Shown here in pieces: positions 17,868-27,284 of a stretch of 64,000 nt of DNA. The number at the start of each line of letters is the position of its first letter. The stretch's first letter is position 1. The position numbers and the translations under genes are program-made. The notes under the pieces were generated by a model that was given only the letters and a program-made list of their open reading frames with translations, searched no databases and had not been told where the DNA came from. Location: assembly GCF_018417635.1 (NCBI RefSeq), contig NZ_CP071007.1, forward strand, positions 1,426,501-1,490,500, given 5' to 3'. Source of the stretch: Pseudomonas sp. SORT22 (lineage in GTDB: Bacteria > Pseudomonadota > Gammaproteobacteria > Pseudomonadales > Pseudomonadaceae).

Positions 17868-18632
17868 CTACTTGAGGTTGCCGCTGAGAAACTGACGCAG
17901 GCGTTCGCTTTTTGGATTGCCCAGTACCTCGTCCGGCGGCCCTTGCTCCTCCACCAACCCCTGGTGGAGGAACATCACCTGGCTCGCCACCTTGCGTGCG
18001 AAGGCCATTTCGTGGGTCACCATGATCATGGTCCGGCCCTCTTCGGCCAGGCCCTGAATCACCCGCAACACTTCGCCGACCAGCTCCGGGTCCAGCGCCG
18101 AGGTCGGCTCGTCGAACAGCATGACTTCCGGCTCCATGGCCAGTGCCCGGGCGATAGCCACCCGTTGCTGCTGGCCGCCGGAGAGAAATGCCGGGTATTG
18201 ATCGGCCACCCGCGGTGCCAGGCCGACTTTGTCCAGGTAGCGCCGGGCGCGCTCCTCGGCCTCGTGCTTGCTCACGCCCAGCACCCGTCGCGGTGCCATG
18301 GCGATGTTGTCCAGCACGCTCAGGTGGCTCCACAGGTTGAAGTGCTGGAACACCATGGCCAGGCGCGTGCGCAGGCGCTGCAGCTCGTCCGGATCGGTGA
18401 CGTGCAGGCCATGATGGTCCTGGGTCATGTGCACCGGCTTGCCATCGAGGGTCATGCTGCCTTCGTTGGGTTGCTCGAGGAAGTTGATGCAGCGCAGGAA
18501 GGTACTCTTGCCCGAGCCGCTGGCGCCGATCAGGCAGATCACGTCGCCGGTCCTGGCCTTGAGCGATACGCCTTTGAGCACATGGTGCTCGCCGTAGCGT
18601 TTGTGCAGGTCTTCGATGGTCAGTTTGTACAT
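17868..18632 (-). CDS. polar amino-acid ABC transporter ATP-binding protein
   Basis: 254 residues of the HisP/AotP type. Walker A is GASGSGKST, the Q-loop is MVFQHFNLW, the signature is LSGGQQQRVAIARAL and Walker B is VMLFDEPTSALDP; the H-loop is VTHEMAF. It powers the permease pair encoded upstream in the same operon. It is closest in pattern to arginine/ornithine or histidine systems. It is the last gene in the five-gene operon 22061 to 17868. Confidence 0.93.
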   Translation of the reverse strand: MYKLTIEDLHKRYGEHHVLKGVSLKARTGDVICLIGASGSGKSTFLRCINFLEQPNEGSMTLDGKPVHMTQDHHGLHVTDPDELQRLRTRLAMVFQHFNLWSHLSVLDNIAMAPRRVLGVSKHEAEERARRYLDKVGLAPRVADQYPAFLSGGQQQRVAIARALAMEPEVMLFDEPTSALDPELVGEVLRVIQGLAEEGRTMIMVTHEMAFARKVASQVMFLHQGLVEEQGPPDEVLGNPKSERLRQFLSGNLK

Positions 18633-18655
18633 GCGCAGGCTCTAAAGGTAAGGGG

Positions 18656-19771
18656 TCAAGGCGACAGCAGGTAGCCGCTGCGGTAGGCCTGGTTGCCGGC
18701 CACATGGGCGATGACCATGCCGGCGGTGGCCATGCGCCGCAGCGAGCGAGCATAGAGCAGGCCGGGCTGGCTGTTGCGCACCGGGGTGACCCGGTCGCTG
18801 AGCGGGTCGATAACTTCGGCGATCAGTTGGTCGGCCTGCAGGTACTGGCCCGGCTTGGCGTGGAACACCAACAGGCCGCCCAGCGGCGTTGCCACCGGTT
18901 CCACCCCGGCCAGCGGCGTTGCCGGGTAGCTGAGGGCGGGCAAGGTGGCAGGTTCGCCTTCAATGGCGCCGTAACGGGTCAGGTACTCGAGAATCGCCGT
19001 GCAGTCCTGTTCCGCCAACGGATGGCTGACATCGCCCTGGCCACGCAATTCGACGGTCACCGAAAAGCTGCCCTGGGGGATCGGGAACTGCTTGGCGAAG
19101 CGCTGCTGCAATTGCCACCAGACCAGGGTGAAACATTCATCGAAGGACTGCCCGCCCGAGTCGGTGGCCAGCAGGCTGGCCTGGGCGCCCAGGTAGCGCG
19201 ACAGCGGTTCGACCTGCGGCCAGGCTTCGGGCGTGGTGTACAGGTGCGCCACGGCTTCGAAGTCGCAATGCAGGTCGAGCACCATCTCGGCGTCGCAGGC
19301 CAGGCGCTGCAGGGTCAGGCGCTGGGATTGCAGCGGGGTGTGGGCAGCATGGGCATCCAGGGCGCGGCGCAGGCTTTCGCGGATCAGGGCAATGTTGTGC
19401 TGCGGGTCCTGGGTCAGGTGATCGGCAATCTGGTCGCCGATCTGGTCGCTCAAGTCAACGAAATGGCGGTTGAAGTTCTCGCCGCTTTGCAGCTCGTAAC
19501 GGCCCAGCGGCACATCCATCAGTACCTGTTCCAGGCCTACCGGGTTGGCGATCGGCACCAGCACGATTTCGCGGCGCAGCAGGCCCTGGGCCTCAAGTTC
19601 GGTCAGGCGTTGCTTGAGGTGCCAGGCCACCAGCATGCCGGGCAGTTCATCGGCATGCAGCGAGGCCTGGATGTAGATTTTGCCGGCGCCGCGGGGGCCG
19701 AAGTGAAAGCTGTGGATCTGGCGGGCAATGCCGGGAACCGGTGCCAGAATGTCATGAGTCGAGTGATGCAT
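18656..19771 (-). CDS. AstE/aspartoacylase-family zinc hydrolase in ABC operon
   Basis: 371 residues. M14-like succinylglutamate desuccinylase/aspartoacylase family: zinc ligands H39 and E42 in ASLHADELPG and H168 in VLDLHCDFEAV; substrate-binding SGENFNRHF follows. A C-terminal beta domain (about 290-371, LVFHAKPGQYLQADQLIAEV) is a biotinyl-like fold common in the family. AGGA lies 5 bases before ATG at 19771. It sits 7 bases after a permease gene and before the ATPase gene, so the transporter probably brings in an N-acyl or similarly modified amino acid that this enzyme cleaves (inference). It is not the ast-operon astE. Confidence 0.85.
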   Translation of the reverse strand: MHHSTHDILAPVPGIARQIHSFHFGPRGAGKIYIQASLHADELPGMLVAWHLKQRLTELEAQGLLRREIVLVPIANPVGLEQVLMDVPLGRYELQSGENFNRHFVDLSDQIGDQIADHLTQDPQHNIALIRESLRRALDAHAAHTPLQSQRLTLQRLACDAEMVLDLHCDFEAVAHLYTTPEAWPQVEPLSRYLGAQASLLATDSGGQSFDECFTLVWWQLQQRFAKQFPIPQGSFSVTVELRGQGDVSHPLAEQDCTAILEYLTRYGAIEGEPATLPALSYPATPLAGVEPVATPLGGLLVFHAKPGQYLQADQLIAEVIDPLSDRVTPVRNSQPGLLYARSLRRMATAGMVIAHVAGNQAYRSGYLLSP

Positions 19772-19778
19772 ATCAGTC

Positions 19779-20489
19779 CTAGTGTGTCGGTCCTAGAAAA
19801 GCCAGCCAGCGACGTTCGGCGATGCGAAACAGCCCTACCAGGGCGAAGGTCACGCACAGGTAGATCAGCGCGGCGATGCCGAACGACTGAAAGGTCAGAA
19901 ATGTGGCCGAGTTGGCGTCGCGGGCGACCTTGAGGATGTCCGGCACGGTGGCGGTGAAGGCCACCGTGGTGGAGTGCAGCATCAGGATCACTTCGTTGCT
20001 GTAGTAGGGCAGCGAGCGGCGCAGCGCCGACGGCATGATGATATAAGCATAAAGTTTCCAGCCGCGCAGGCCATAGGCCTTGGCGGCCTCGACTTCACCA
20101 TGGTTCATGCTGCGGATCGCCCCGGCGAAAATCTCCGTGGTGTAGGCGCAGGTGTTGAGGGCAAAGGCGAGGATGGTGCAGTTCATCGCATCGCGAAAAA
20201 AGCTGTCGAGCAGCGGCTGCGCGCGCACCGCTTCCAGGCTGTAGATCCCGGTGTAGCAGATCAGCAACTGGATATACAGCGGCGTGCCGCGGAACAGGTA
20301 GGTATAGAACTGCACGGGCCAGCGAACCCAGAAGCGCGGCGAAACCCGCGCAATCGACAACGGGATCGAAACCACGAAGCCAATCGCCAGGGCTGCGGTG
20401 AGCAACCACAGGGTCATGGCCAGGCCGGTGATGTGGGTGCCGTCGGTGTAGAGGAAGGCGCGCCAGTATTCCTGCAAGAGCTCGATCAT
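19779..20489 (-). CDS. amino-acid ABC transporter permease (HisM type)
   Basis: 236 residues, about five helices. The EAA loop that contacts the ATPase is MNHGEVEAAKAYGLRGWKL; FRGTPLYIQLLICYTGIYS is the typical HisM/QM motif. It overlaps the upstream permease by 4 bases (ATGA). It works with the HisQ-type permease at 20486-21214 as a heterodimer. Confidence 0.93.
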   Translation of the reverse strand: MIELLQEYWRAFLYTDGTHITGLAMTLWLLTAALAIGFVVSIPLSIARVSPRFWVRWPVQFYTYLFRGTPLYIQLLICYTGIYSLEAVRAQPLLDSFFRDAMNCTILAFALNTCAYTTEIFAGAIRSMNHGEVEAAKAYGLRGWKLYAYIIMPSALRRSLPYYSNEVILMLHSTTVAFTATVPDILKVARDANSATFLTFQSFGIAALIYLCVTFALVGLFRIAERRWLAFLGPTH

Positions 20490-21214
20490 CGGATGGCCTC
20501 CCGGGTTCCGACGTTATAGCGCCGTTCCAGCCAGCGCAGGGCGACGTTGGAGGCGCTGGTGATCAACAGGTAGATGAACGCCGCGACCACCAGGAAGTAG
20601 AACAACTGGTAGCTGCTCTTGCCGGCGTCCTGGGCGGCCTTGACCAGGTCGGCCAGGCCGATGATCGACACCAGAGCAGTGGCCTTGAGCATCACCATCC
20701 AGTTGTTGCCGATGCCGGGCAGGGCGAAGCGCATCATTTGCGGAAAGACCACGAAGCGAAAGCGTTGCAGGCGCTTGAGGCCGTAAGCAGTGGCCGCTTC
20801 GACCTGGCCGCGCGGCACGGCGAGAATTGCGCCGCGAAAGGTTTCGGTGAAATAGGCGCCGTAGATGAAGCCCAGGGTGATGACCCCGGCGGCGAATGGG
20901 TCGATCTCGATGTATTCCCACTCCATGGCGTCGGTGAGGCTGGTCAGCCAGGTTTGCAGGCTGTAGAAAATCAGCAGCATCAGCACCAGGTCAGGCACGC
21001 CGCGAATCAGCGTGGTGTAGGCCTGGGCGATCAGGCGTAGCGGGCGCAGCGGCGAGAGCTTGGCACTGGCGCCGAGCAGGCCCAGGCCAACGCTGACCAG
21101 CAGCGACATGAAGGACAGTTTGAGGGTCATCCAGGTGCCCTGCAGCAGCAAGGGGCCGAAGCCCTTCAAGCTGAATGCCGAGAGCCCCAGGAACTGCAGC
21201 AGGTCTTCGAACAT
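20486..21214 (-). CDS. amino-acid ABC transporter permease (HisQ type)
   Basis: 242 residues. RGVPDLVLMLLIFYSLQTW and the EAA loop VPRGQVEAATAYGLKRLQRF are present, with about five helices. It is separated from the binding-protein gene by 64 bases holding a strong hairpin, which may lower its expression relative to the binding protein. Confidence 0.93.
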   Translation of the reverse strand: MFEDLLQFLGLSAFSLKGFGPLLLQGTWMTLKLSFMSLLVSVGLGLLGASAKLSPLRPLRLIAQAYTTLIRGVPDLVLMLLIFYSLQTWLTSLTDAMEWEYIEIDPFAAGVITLGFIYGAYFTETFRGAILAVPRGQVEAATAYGLKRLQRFRFVVFPQMMRFALPGIGNNWMVMLKATALVSIIGLADLVKAAQDAGKSSYQLFYFLVVAAFIYLLITSASNVALRWLERRYNVGTREAIR

Positions 21215-21244
21215 GAAGCGAACCTATGCCAGTGGACGCGATCA

Positions 21245-21274
21245 TGCGGGAACCGGCGTTTGCCGGTTCCCGCA
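21245..21274 (-). repeat. intercistronic hairpin between binding-protein and permease genes
   Basis: Perfect 13-bp arms TGCGGGAACCGGC / GCCGGTTCCCGCA with a 4-base loop and no T-run. Such hairpins stabilise the upstream message or reduce read-through in binding-protein transport operons. Confidence 0.75.
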
Positions 21275-21278
21275 GTGG

Positions 21279-22061
21279 TTATTTGCCGCTGTAGAGGTTC
21301 AGGTCACCGAAGTGCTTTTTCTGGATCGTGGCGTAGGTGCCGTCGTCGTGTAACGCTTTGATACCTTTGTCCAGGAGTGCCTTGAGCTCAGTGTTACCTT
21401 TTTTGATACCGACTGCGGTCTTGGACGGCAGCAATTCGCTGTCGACCGGCTCACTGACTTCATAGTCGGCGCCTTGTGGCGACTTGAGAAAGCCCAGTTC
21501 GGCCTGGAGCATGTCCTGGATCGAGGCATCCAGGCGTCCGGAGGTCAGGTCGGAATAGACCTGGTCCTGGTTCTGGTAGGCCTGGGTCTTGACCCCGGCC
21601 TTGTCCAGCACGGCCTTGGCGTAGGCTTCCTGGATGGTGCCTTGCTCGTAGCCGACAGTCTTGCCCTTGAGCGAGGCCGGGTCGGCGGTCAGGCCTGCAC
21701 CTTTTTTGAACACCAGGGCGGTAGGGCCGGAAAACAGCTCGCTGGAGAAATCGATGACTTTTTCCCGGGCCGGGGTAACGGTCATCGACGAGATCACACC
21801 GTCGAACTTGTTGGCCTTGAGCCCCGGAATCATGCCGTCAAAGTCACTTTCCACCCACTTGCACTTGACCTTGAGCTCAGCACAGATGGCATTGCCCAGG
21901 TCGATGTCGAAGCCCACCAGGGAACCGTTGGCGGCTTTCGATTCGAACGGTGCATAAGACGGATCGACGCCGAAGCGCAGCTCCTTGTATTCCTTGGCCA
22001 GGGTGTTCCCCGCAGCCAGACACAACGCGAGTGCGGAAAGCGTCAGCCATGCTTTTTTCAT
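21279..22061 (-). CDS. polar amino-acid ABC transporter periplasmic binding protein
   Basis: 260 residues with a signal peptide (MKKAWLTLSALALCLAAG, cleavage near NTLAKE). The family-3 solute-binding pattern is clear: ELRFGVDPSYAPFESK, LVGFDIDLGNAICAEL, DGMIPGLKANKFDGVISSM. It matches the lysine/arginine/ornithine/histidine group (ArgT, HisJ, AotJ). The start is at MKKAW; the frame upstream lacks signal features. It is the first gene of the operon, and the linked AstE-like enzyme suggests an arginine-related ligand (inference). Confidence 0.93.
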   Translation of the reverse strand: MKKAWLTLSALALCLAAGNTLAKEYKELRFGVDPSYAPFESKAANGSLVGFDIDLGNAICAELKVKCKWVESDFDGMIPGLKANKFDGVISSMTVTPAREKVIDFSSELFSGPTALVFKKGAGLTADPASLKGKTVGYEQGTIQEAYAKAVLDKAGVKTQAYQNQDQVYSDLTSGRLDASIQDMLQAELGFLKSPQGADYEVSEPVDSELLPSKTAVGIKKGNTELKALLDKGIKALHDDGTYATIQKKHFGDLNLYSGK

Positions 22062-22156
22062 TGTGTGTCCTTGGATTCGCAAAGTGTTGGGGTGGCAAAG
22101 GGCCGTTACCGGTCGATGCCAGACAACACAGTGATAGCAAGTTTCACACCATATTC

Positions 22157-22217
22157 CAGGCCAGCCCCACATTCAGTGGGAACTGGCCTTGCCTGCGAGG
22201 GGCCGCAGCGCGGCCCC
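22157..22217 (-). terminator. two hairpins after cytochrome gene
   Basis: AGGCCAG/CTGGCCT enclosing CCCAC/GTGGG (about 22157-22189), then GGGGCCGC/GCGGCCCC (22199-22217). There is no T-run, so this may be a processing or REP-like structure rather than a classical terminator. Confidence 0.45.
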
Positions 22218-22225
22218 GAACAGCC

Positions 22226-24265
22226 TCAGTATCGCGCATCCACCGGCTTGCCGCCGTTGGGCCAGTCCTTGACCTTGTCCGGGAAGTCCGGCCGTGGCTG
22301 TTGCGAGAACCAGGCCGCGACGTCCACTGCCTCCTGGTCACTCAAGCCGCCCTGGCCCAGGGGGAATTTCTCGTGAAAGCCGATCGGCATGTTGCGTTTG
22401 ACGAACGCTGCGGCGGTATAGGTGCGGGCCATGCCGGCGCCGATGTTGAACGACTGATCGCCCCACAGCGGCGGGTACACCAGGCTGCCGTCTTCTCGGG
22501 CCAGGCCCTCGCCATTGCTGCCATGGCACACCGCGCACTGCTCGGCATACACCTGCTTGCCGTTGTCCAGGTCTGGCTTGATCGCTGTGTCGATCTTGCC
22601 GACCCCGCGCCCGGCCACCTTGTCGCCCGGCTGGGTGTTCATCTTCATCCAGTCGAAATAGGCCACCATCGCCTGCATGTCCGCCGATTGCGGCGGTATC
22701 GGCTTGCCGTTCATCGAACGCCGGAAGCAGCCGTTGATGCGCTCTTCAAGGGTGACTTCCTTGCCCGCCCGCGGAGCGTAGCTGGGGAAGAACGCCGAGA
22801 CGCCGACAAACGGCGAGCCGTCGGCCACGGTACCGGCGTTGAGGTGGCAACTGGTGCAGTTCAGCGCGTTGCCGACGTTGTCCGGCAACAGCTCGCGGGT
22901 TTGCAGGTGCAAGCGCATGCCGCGGATCACCTGCTCGGCGTTGGCTGCGGCGAGCAGGTTGGCCAGGCGCGGGGTTTCAAAGGCGCTGGAGTCGGTGGTC
23001 TGCGGGTTGAGCTGGTCACGCAGGGTTTTCACCTGCTTGGCAGTGATCGGCGAGCTGTTGTTGCCCCAGCGACCGCGCACGAAGGTGAGGATCTCGGCGA
23101 TCTCTTGATCGGCCAGGCGGGCGAAGCCGGGCATGGTGTAGACCCGCGAATGGGTGGCGGTTTGCGCGGTTTCCCAGCCGGTGAGGGTGATGTGCAGCAG
23201 CGAGGTCGGGTTGGTCGAGGCGATGCTTGGGTTGCCGGCCAGTGGCGGGAACAGGCCCGGGACCCCACGCCCGTCCGGGCGGTGGCAATCGCTGCAGAAC
23301 TGGGTGTAGCCCAGGCCGCCGCGGCTGCTGAACAGGTCATCCGGGGCGACGGCTGCGGCCAGCGGGATATCCGGCATCGGCAGGTCATCCTTGCCCGGCG
23401 GCAGCGATTTCAGGTAGCTGGCGATGGCCACCAGGTCGCCGTCGCTGAAGTGCTGGGTACTGTGATGAATGACGTCGGCCATGTTGCCCGACACCGTGGC
23501 GAAGCGGTTCTGCCCGGTCTTGAGCAATTGCACGGTGTCTTGCACGGTCCACAGGTTGCGCAGGCTCAGGGCCTGCCAGTGCTCTACGGTTTCACCGGCG
23601 AGGAAGTGCTTGCCGCTGCGGCCGGCGTCGCTCATGGCCTTTTCCTGGAAGGCGATGCCGCGTGGGGTATGGCAGGCACCACAATGGCCCAGGCCCTGCA
23701 CCAGGTAGGCGCCCCGATTGAGCACTTCGTCCTTGGCGGGATCGGGCTCGAAGGGCTCGCTGTCGACGAAGGCGAAGTTCCACAGCGACAGGCCCCAGCG
23801 CATGTTGAACGGCCAGCTCATGTCCGCTTCCTGGTTGGACTGGCTGATCGGCGTCACGCCCTGCATCAGGTAGGCGTACAGGGCGCGCATGTCCGCTTCG
23901 CTCATTTTCGCGTAGGACGGGTAGGGCATTGCCGGGTACAGGTTGGTGCCGTCCGGGGTCACGCCTTCGCGCATGGCCTTGTCGAACTGCTCGAAGCTGT
24001 AGCGGCCGATGCCAGTGTCCGGGTCGGGGGTGATGTTGCTTGAGTAGATGGTGCCCATCGGCGTTTTCAGCTGCAGGCCACCGGCCATTTCCGGTGCTTG
24101 CGGTGCGGTGTGGCAAGCAATGCAGTCGCCGAGCTGGGCGATGTATTTGCCTCGGGCAAGCAGTTCGCTGTCGGCCGCCGCTGCCGGGGGCGGTTCGCTG
24201 GCGAATACGGAGAACGAGAACACGGTCGTGGCCACCAGGGCCAGACGGGAGAAGGCAGATGCCAT
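22226..24265 (-). CDS. pentahaem cytochrome c: AdhB-like triple domain joined to a TsdA-like diheme module
   Basis: 679 residues, signal peptide (about 1-22). Five CxxCH haem sites: C48, C195, C324, C470 and C577. Residues 35-405 follow the three-haem cytochrome subunit of membrane alcohol/gluconate dehydrogenases (GKYIAQLGDCIACHTAP, ITPDPDTGIGRYS, GHCGACHTPRG). Residues 440-679 resemble thiosulfate dehydrogenase TsdA (LNCTSCHLNAGT, FVGVSAFFPSYAPR, RINGCFRRSMNGKP). C513 is placed like the unusual Cys ligand of TsdA haem 1. No dehydrogenase gene is adjacent. Likely role: periplasmic electron transfer or thiosulfate/tetrathionate chemistry (inference). Confidence 0.85.
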   Translation of the reverse strand: MASAFSRLALVATTVFSFSVFASEPPPAAAADSELLARGKYIAQLGDCIACHTAPQAPEMAGGLQLKTPMGTIYSSNITPDPDTGIGRYSFEQFDKAMREGVTPDGTNLYPAMPYPSYAKMSEADMRALYAYLMQGVTPISQSNQEADMSWPFNMRWGLSLWNFAFVDSEPFEPDPAKDEVLNRGAYLVQGLGHCGACHTPRGIAFQEKAMSDAGRSGKHFLAGETVEHWQALSLRNLWTVQDTVQLLKTGQNRFATVSGNMADVIHHSTQHFSDGDLVAIASYLKSLPPGKDDLPMPDIPLAAAVAPDDLFSSRGGLGYTQFCSDCHRPDGRGVPGLFPPLAGNPSIASTNPTSLLHITLTGWETAQTATHSRVYTMPGFARLADQEIAEILTFVRGRWGNNSSPITAKQVKTLRDQLNPQTTDSSAFETPRLANLLAAANAEQVIRGMRLHLQTRELLPDNVGNALNCTSCHLNAGTVADGSPFVGVSAFFPSYAPRAGKEVTLEERINGCFRRSMNGKPIPPQSADMQAMVAYFDWMKMNTQPGDKVAGRGVGKIDTAIKPDLDNGKQVYAEQCAVCHGSNGEGLAREDGSLVYPPLWGDQSFNIGAGMARTYTAAAFVKRNMPIGFHEKFPLGQGGLSDQEAVDVAAWFSQQPRPDFPDKVKDWPNGGKPVDARY

Positions 24266-24344
24266 TGCATTATTCCTTTAGTCACCTGGCCTGGGGTGGT
24301 CCCCTGGGCGCAGGGCTGCAATCGTTTTTATGGTTCATCAGGCA

Positions 24345-24368
24345 GAGGCAGGTAACGAAACCTGCCTC
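24345..24368. other. hairpin upstream of cytochrome gene
   Basis: GAGGCAGG, 8-base loop, CCTGCCTC, in the 194-base gap between quiP and the cytochrome gene. It has no T-run. Possibly part of the cytochrome leader or a weak quiP terminator. Confidence 0.4.
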
Positions 24369-24415
24369 AGTTTCGTTGTAAGGGATTTGTCGGCGGGGGC
24401 TGTTGATATGGATCA

Positions 24416-24442
24416 GCGCAGCCGGCATTGCACCGGCTGCGC
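24416..24442 (-). terminator. hairpin after quiP
   Basis: Perfect 10-bp stem GCGCAGCCGG / CCGGCTGCGC with a 7-base loop, 18 bases past the quiP stop. It lacks a T-run on the minus strand. Confidence 0.5.
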
Positions 24443-24459
24443 GTGCGGATTGCGCGGTT

Positions 24460-26901
24460 TTACCTGTCCGGTACCAGGGTCAGGCGCTTGTTGCCGTAGG
24501 CGCGGTCGAAGTTTTGTGGTTGCAGCGGCAGGCTCATGTAGCGGCCCTTGAACCAGGCATCCAGGCCATCGGCAAAGTGCGGGCTGGCCGGGTTGCCGGA
24601 CTGGCCGCTACTGCTTTGCAGTTGCAGCGGTTCAATCTGGCCGAAGTCCACCACCATGCGCAGCGACGGTGCCAGTTGTGCGTTGAAGTCCTTGCCCCAG
24701 GCGTAGGGCGCAAGGTTCAGGGTGCTGTGGTCGCCGCCCGTGGCCAGCGGGCCGCGACTGACCGCGTCACCCAGGCCATGAAAAGTCGGCGCCGGCCAGC
24801 GGTACTGGTGCAGTTTGCCCCATTGCCAGGCGCGCTGATTATTGCCCAGTTGCGCTTCGCCGGCAGTGATTGCTGCTGCCAGGCTGCGGGCGAGAATGGC
24901 CGGCTTGTCTTCTTTTTGCGCGGTGTTCTGATCGTCCCAGAACGGGCTGTCTTCGCGGCCGAGCAAGTGGTCGGCCTGGGCCGAGTACGACAGCCGGGCG
25001 TTACCGACAAAAGCCTGCCAGCTCGGGCTGGATTCAGGGCCGAGCTCGTCGAGGAAGGTCAGCTTGGCGCTTTCCTGCAGGAACAGTTGGTACAGGGCGG
25101 CATCTGCCGAGGTGGTGCTCAGTCGGCCGTCGAAGGCCATCAACCGGGTGTAGGCTTCGCGTGCCTTGGTCCGTTGCTCGGCAGGCAGGGCGTCGATTGC
25201 CTGCTTCAGCGGTTGGGCCATGCCGGGGGCTTGGAACATTTTCTTCAGCTTGTCGGCAAACAGCGTGGTCTGGTCGCTTTGCATCAGCATCAGGCTGCGG
25301 CTGTCGTGCTTGCCGTTGCCGGCCAGTTGCGCCAGGCGCTCGGCACGCTCGGGGTAGTACCAGCTGTTGGACAGCTGCATGCCATAGCCTTTGGGCACGC
25401 TGCGCTGGTTGGCATTGCCGATCCAGCCTTGGGGCGGGTCCTGGTCGTAGGGGTGGAGCATCGGGTCGGCGTAGCCGTCCCAGTCGTAGCGACCGTCCCA
25501 GCCCGGCGACGGCAGCAGGCCCTGGCCCTCGCGGCGGTTGGGGAAGCGCCCGCTGACCTGCCAGCCGATATTGCTGGCGTCGGCAAATACGAAGTTCAGC
25601 GCCGCAGCGCCAATCTCGCGGGTGTTGTCGAAGGCGCGCTCGACATTCTGCGCCCGCGACAGGTTGAAGAACGCATCCAGGCTCTGGTCGCCCTTGAGCT
25701 CGGGCATGCGCAGGGCCAGGCCCAGGCTGGCGTTCTGCGGCTGGCCGAGCAGGGTGCCGTGGCGGGTGTCGTACAGGGTTTCACGCAGCGGGCGCTGGCC
25801 CTTGATGAAGAAGGTTTCGTTGCGGGCCTGGGCTGGCAGCCATTTACCGTCGGCCTGGTACATCAGGCGGCTGCCTTCCTTGCGCAGTTTTTCCAGGAAC
25901 AGGTCCTGGTTGTCGGCCATCACCGCGCTGGCGCTCCAGGCCAGCTTGCCGTTGTAGCCTGAAAGCACCAGCGGCAGGCCGGCGATGGATACGCCAGCGG
26001 CCTGGTACTTGGGCGAACGGATCTGCACCGGGCTCATCGCCCAGGCACCAAGGGTATCGCTGGCCATCAGGCTCTTGCCGCTGCGGCTGCGCTGCGGGGC
26101 AATCGCCCAGTTGCTCGAGCCGGCGCTGCCGAGCAGGTTGAGTGCGGCCAGTTGCTCGCTGACTGCGGTCAACGGTGCCAGGCCCGCGAGCTGGCTGTTC
26201 AGGTTCAGGCCTTTGAGCTTGTCGGTTTCGCTCAGCGCCAGCGGTTCGTCAGGGTAGCTTGGCAGCAGCCAGGCCAGTTTGTCGGTACCGACTTTTTGCG
26301 CCAGGCCCAGGGCTGCGAGTTCTTCCTGCAGGTTGACCGACTGGCTGAAGTTGTACAGGCAGAAGATCAGCGCCGAGTCCTCGGGCTTCCAGTATTCCGG
26401 ACGGTAGCCGCTTTGCGCCAATGGTGCCGGCAGCTTGTCGCGGTAGCGGAACATATAAGCGTTGACGCCACGGGCATACACCTCGAAGAAACGCTTGAGG
26501 CGTGGCGAGGCATCGGCATACAGCTGGTTGGCGCTGGCCTTGAGGTTGGCCGCGCGCATCAGGCGGTCGACTTCCAGCACGTCGGCACCGGCCATTTCCG
26601 CCAGCCGGCCTTGAGCCAGCAGGCGCATGCCAACCATCTGCCCGATGCGGTCACCGGCGTGGATATAGCCCAGGGCGAACAGCGCGTCGTGGAAGTTGTT
26701 CGATTCGATCAGCGGCATGCCCAGGGCGTTGCGGCGCACCGACACATTTTGTGCCAGGCCTTTGAGCGGTTGCACGCCCGTGGCAGGCAGCACGCTGTCG
26801 CGCTGGCCGGCCATCTGGCAGCCACCCAGGCTGAGCAGCCCGAGCATCGCAGCGGCTACGCCGAACCGGGGGGTAAAAGGGGGAAGGGCTGGCGCGGCCA
26901 T
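24460..26901 (-). CDS. quiP: acyl-homoserine-lactone acylase QuiP-like (Ntn hydrolase lipoprotein)
   Basis: 813 residues from ATG at 26901 (AGGAG upstream). Signal and lipobox-like LGLLSLGGC (C28). Penicillin-acylase fold: alpha part, then autocatalytic cleavage before S263 in [15 protein letters not shown], the N-terminal nucleophile of the beta chain. Conserved [15 protein letters not shown], and [15 protein letters not shown] near the end. Sequence and neighbourhood match PA1032 QuiP, which degrades long-chain AHL signals. Substrate range in this strain is inferred, and most P. putida-group relatives make few AHLs. Hairpin, not a T-run terminator, follows. Confidence 0.85.
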   Translation of the reverse strand: MAAPALPPFTPRFGVAAAMLGLLSLGGCQMAGQRDSVLPATGVQPLKGLAQNVSVRRNALGMPLIESNNFHDALFALGYIHAGDRIGQMVGMRLLAQGRLAEMAGADVLEVDRLMRAANLKASANQLYADASPRLKRFFEVYARGVNAYMFRYRDKLPAPLAQSGYRPEYWKPEDSALIFCLYNFSQSVNLQEELAALGLAQKVGTDKLAWLLPSYPDEPLALSETDKLKGLNLNSQLAGLAPLTAVSEQLAALNLLGSAGSSNWAIAPQRSRSGKSLMASDTLGAWAMSPVQIRSPKYQAAGVSIAGLPLVLSGYNGKLAWSASAVMADNQDLFLEKLRKEGSRLMYQADGKWLPAQARNETFFIKGQRPLRETLYDTRHGTLLGQPQNASLGLALRMPELKGDQSLDAFFNLSRAQNVERAFDNTREIGAAALNFVFADASNIGWQVSGRFPNRREGQGLLPSPGWDGRYDWDGYADPMLHPYDQDPPQGWIGNANQRSVPKGYGMQLSNSWYYPERAERLAQLAGNGKHDSRSLMLMQSDQTTLFADKLKKMFQAPGMAQPLKQAIDALPAEQRTKAREAYTRLMAFDGRLSTTSADAALYQLFLQESAKLTFLDELGPESSPSWQAFVGNARLSYSAQADHLLGREDSPFWDDQNTAQKEDKPAILARSLAAAITAGEAQLGNNQRAWQWGKLHQYRWPAPTFHGLGDAVSRGPLATGGDHSTLNLAPYAWGKDFNAQLAPSLRMVVDFGQIEPLQLQSSSGQSGNPASPHFADGLDAWFKGRYMSLPLQPQNFDRAYGNKRLTLVPDR

Positions 26902-27077
26902 GATCAGGCTCCTGCAGGGCGTGGCGGTAAAAGGCGCTACGTTAGTGAGCGCGATCACACCATGCAAGCGGGGCGCAGCCTTTATTTTCACCAGCTGACG
27001 AGGCGTCGGGCCGGCAGGGGAGCTAGCGGTCGCGCCGGCGTACTGCGCAAGCGCCGACCACTAGCAAAAGGCCGCGA

Positions 27078-27278
27078 TCAGGCGCCGTGGCACTTCTTGA
27101 ACTTCTTGCTGCTGCCGCATGGGCACGGATCGTTGCGGCCGACGTCCTTCAGGGCGTTGCGCACCGGCTCCTGGTGGCCGTGGTTGCAGTGCGGGCCGTG
27201 TACATGGCCATGGTCATGGTCGTGATGATCATGATCGTGGTTGCAGTCAGGGCCATGGACATGGGGTTGCTGGGTCAT
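27078..27278 (-). CDS. histidine-rich SEC-C motif protein
   Basis: 66 residues. The N-terminal half has two imperfect copies of HVHGPxCNHxH around a [11 protein letters not shown] core. The C-terminus is a SEC-C zinc motif ([19 protein letters not shown]), as in SecA tails that bind SecB and ribosomes. No signal peptide is seen, so it is probably cytosolic and binds Zn2+ or Ni2+. It lies 6 bases after a LEA lipoprotein gene, and a second SEC-C protein is encoded two genes upstream in the same operon. Confidence 0.88.
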   Translation of the reverse strand: MTQQPHVHGPDCNHDHDHHDHDHGHVHGPHCNHGHQEPVRNALKDVGRNDPCPCGSSKKFKKCHGA

Positions 27279-27284
27279 CTTGGG

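Noticed and set aside
21950..24043. 697-codon open frame antisense to the cytochrome gene
   Set aside because: No ribosome site or domain; the opposite strand has five CxxCH sites and a signal peptide.
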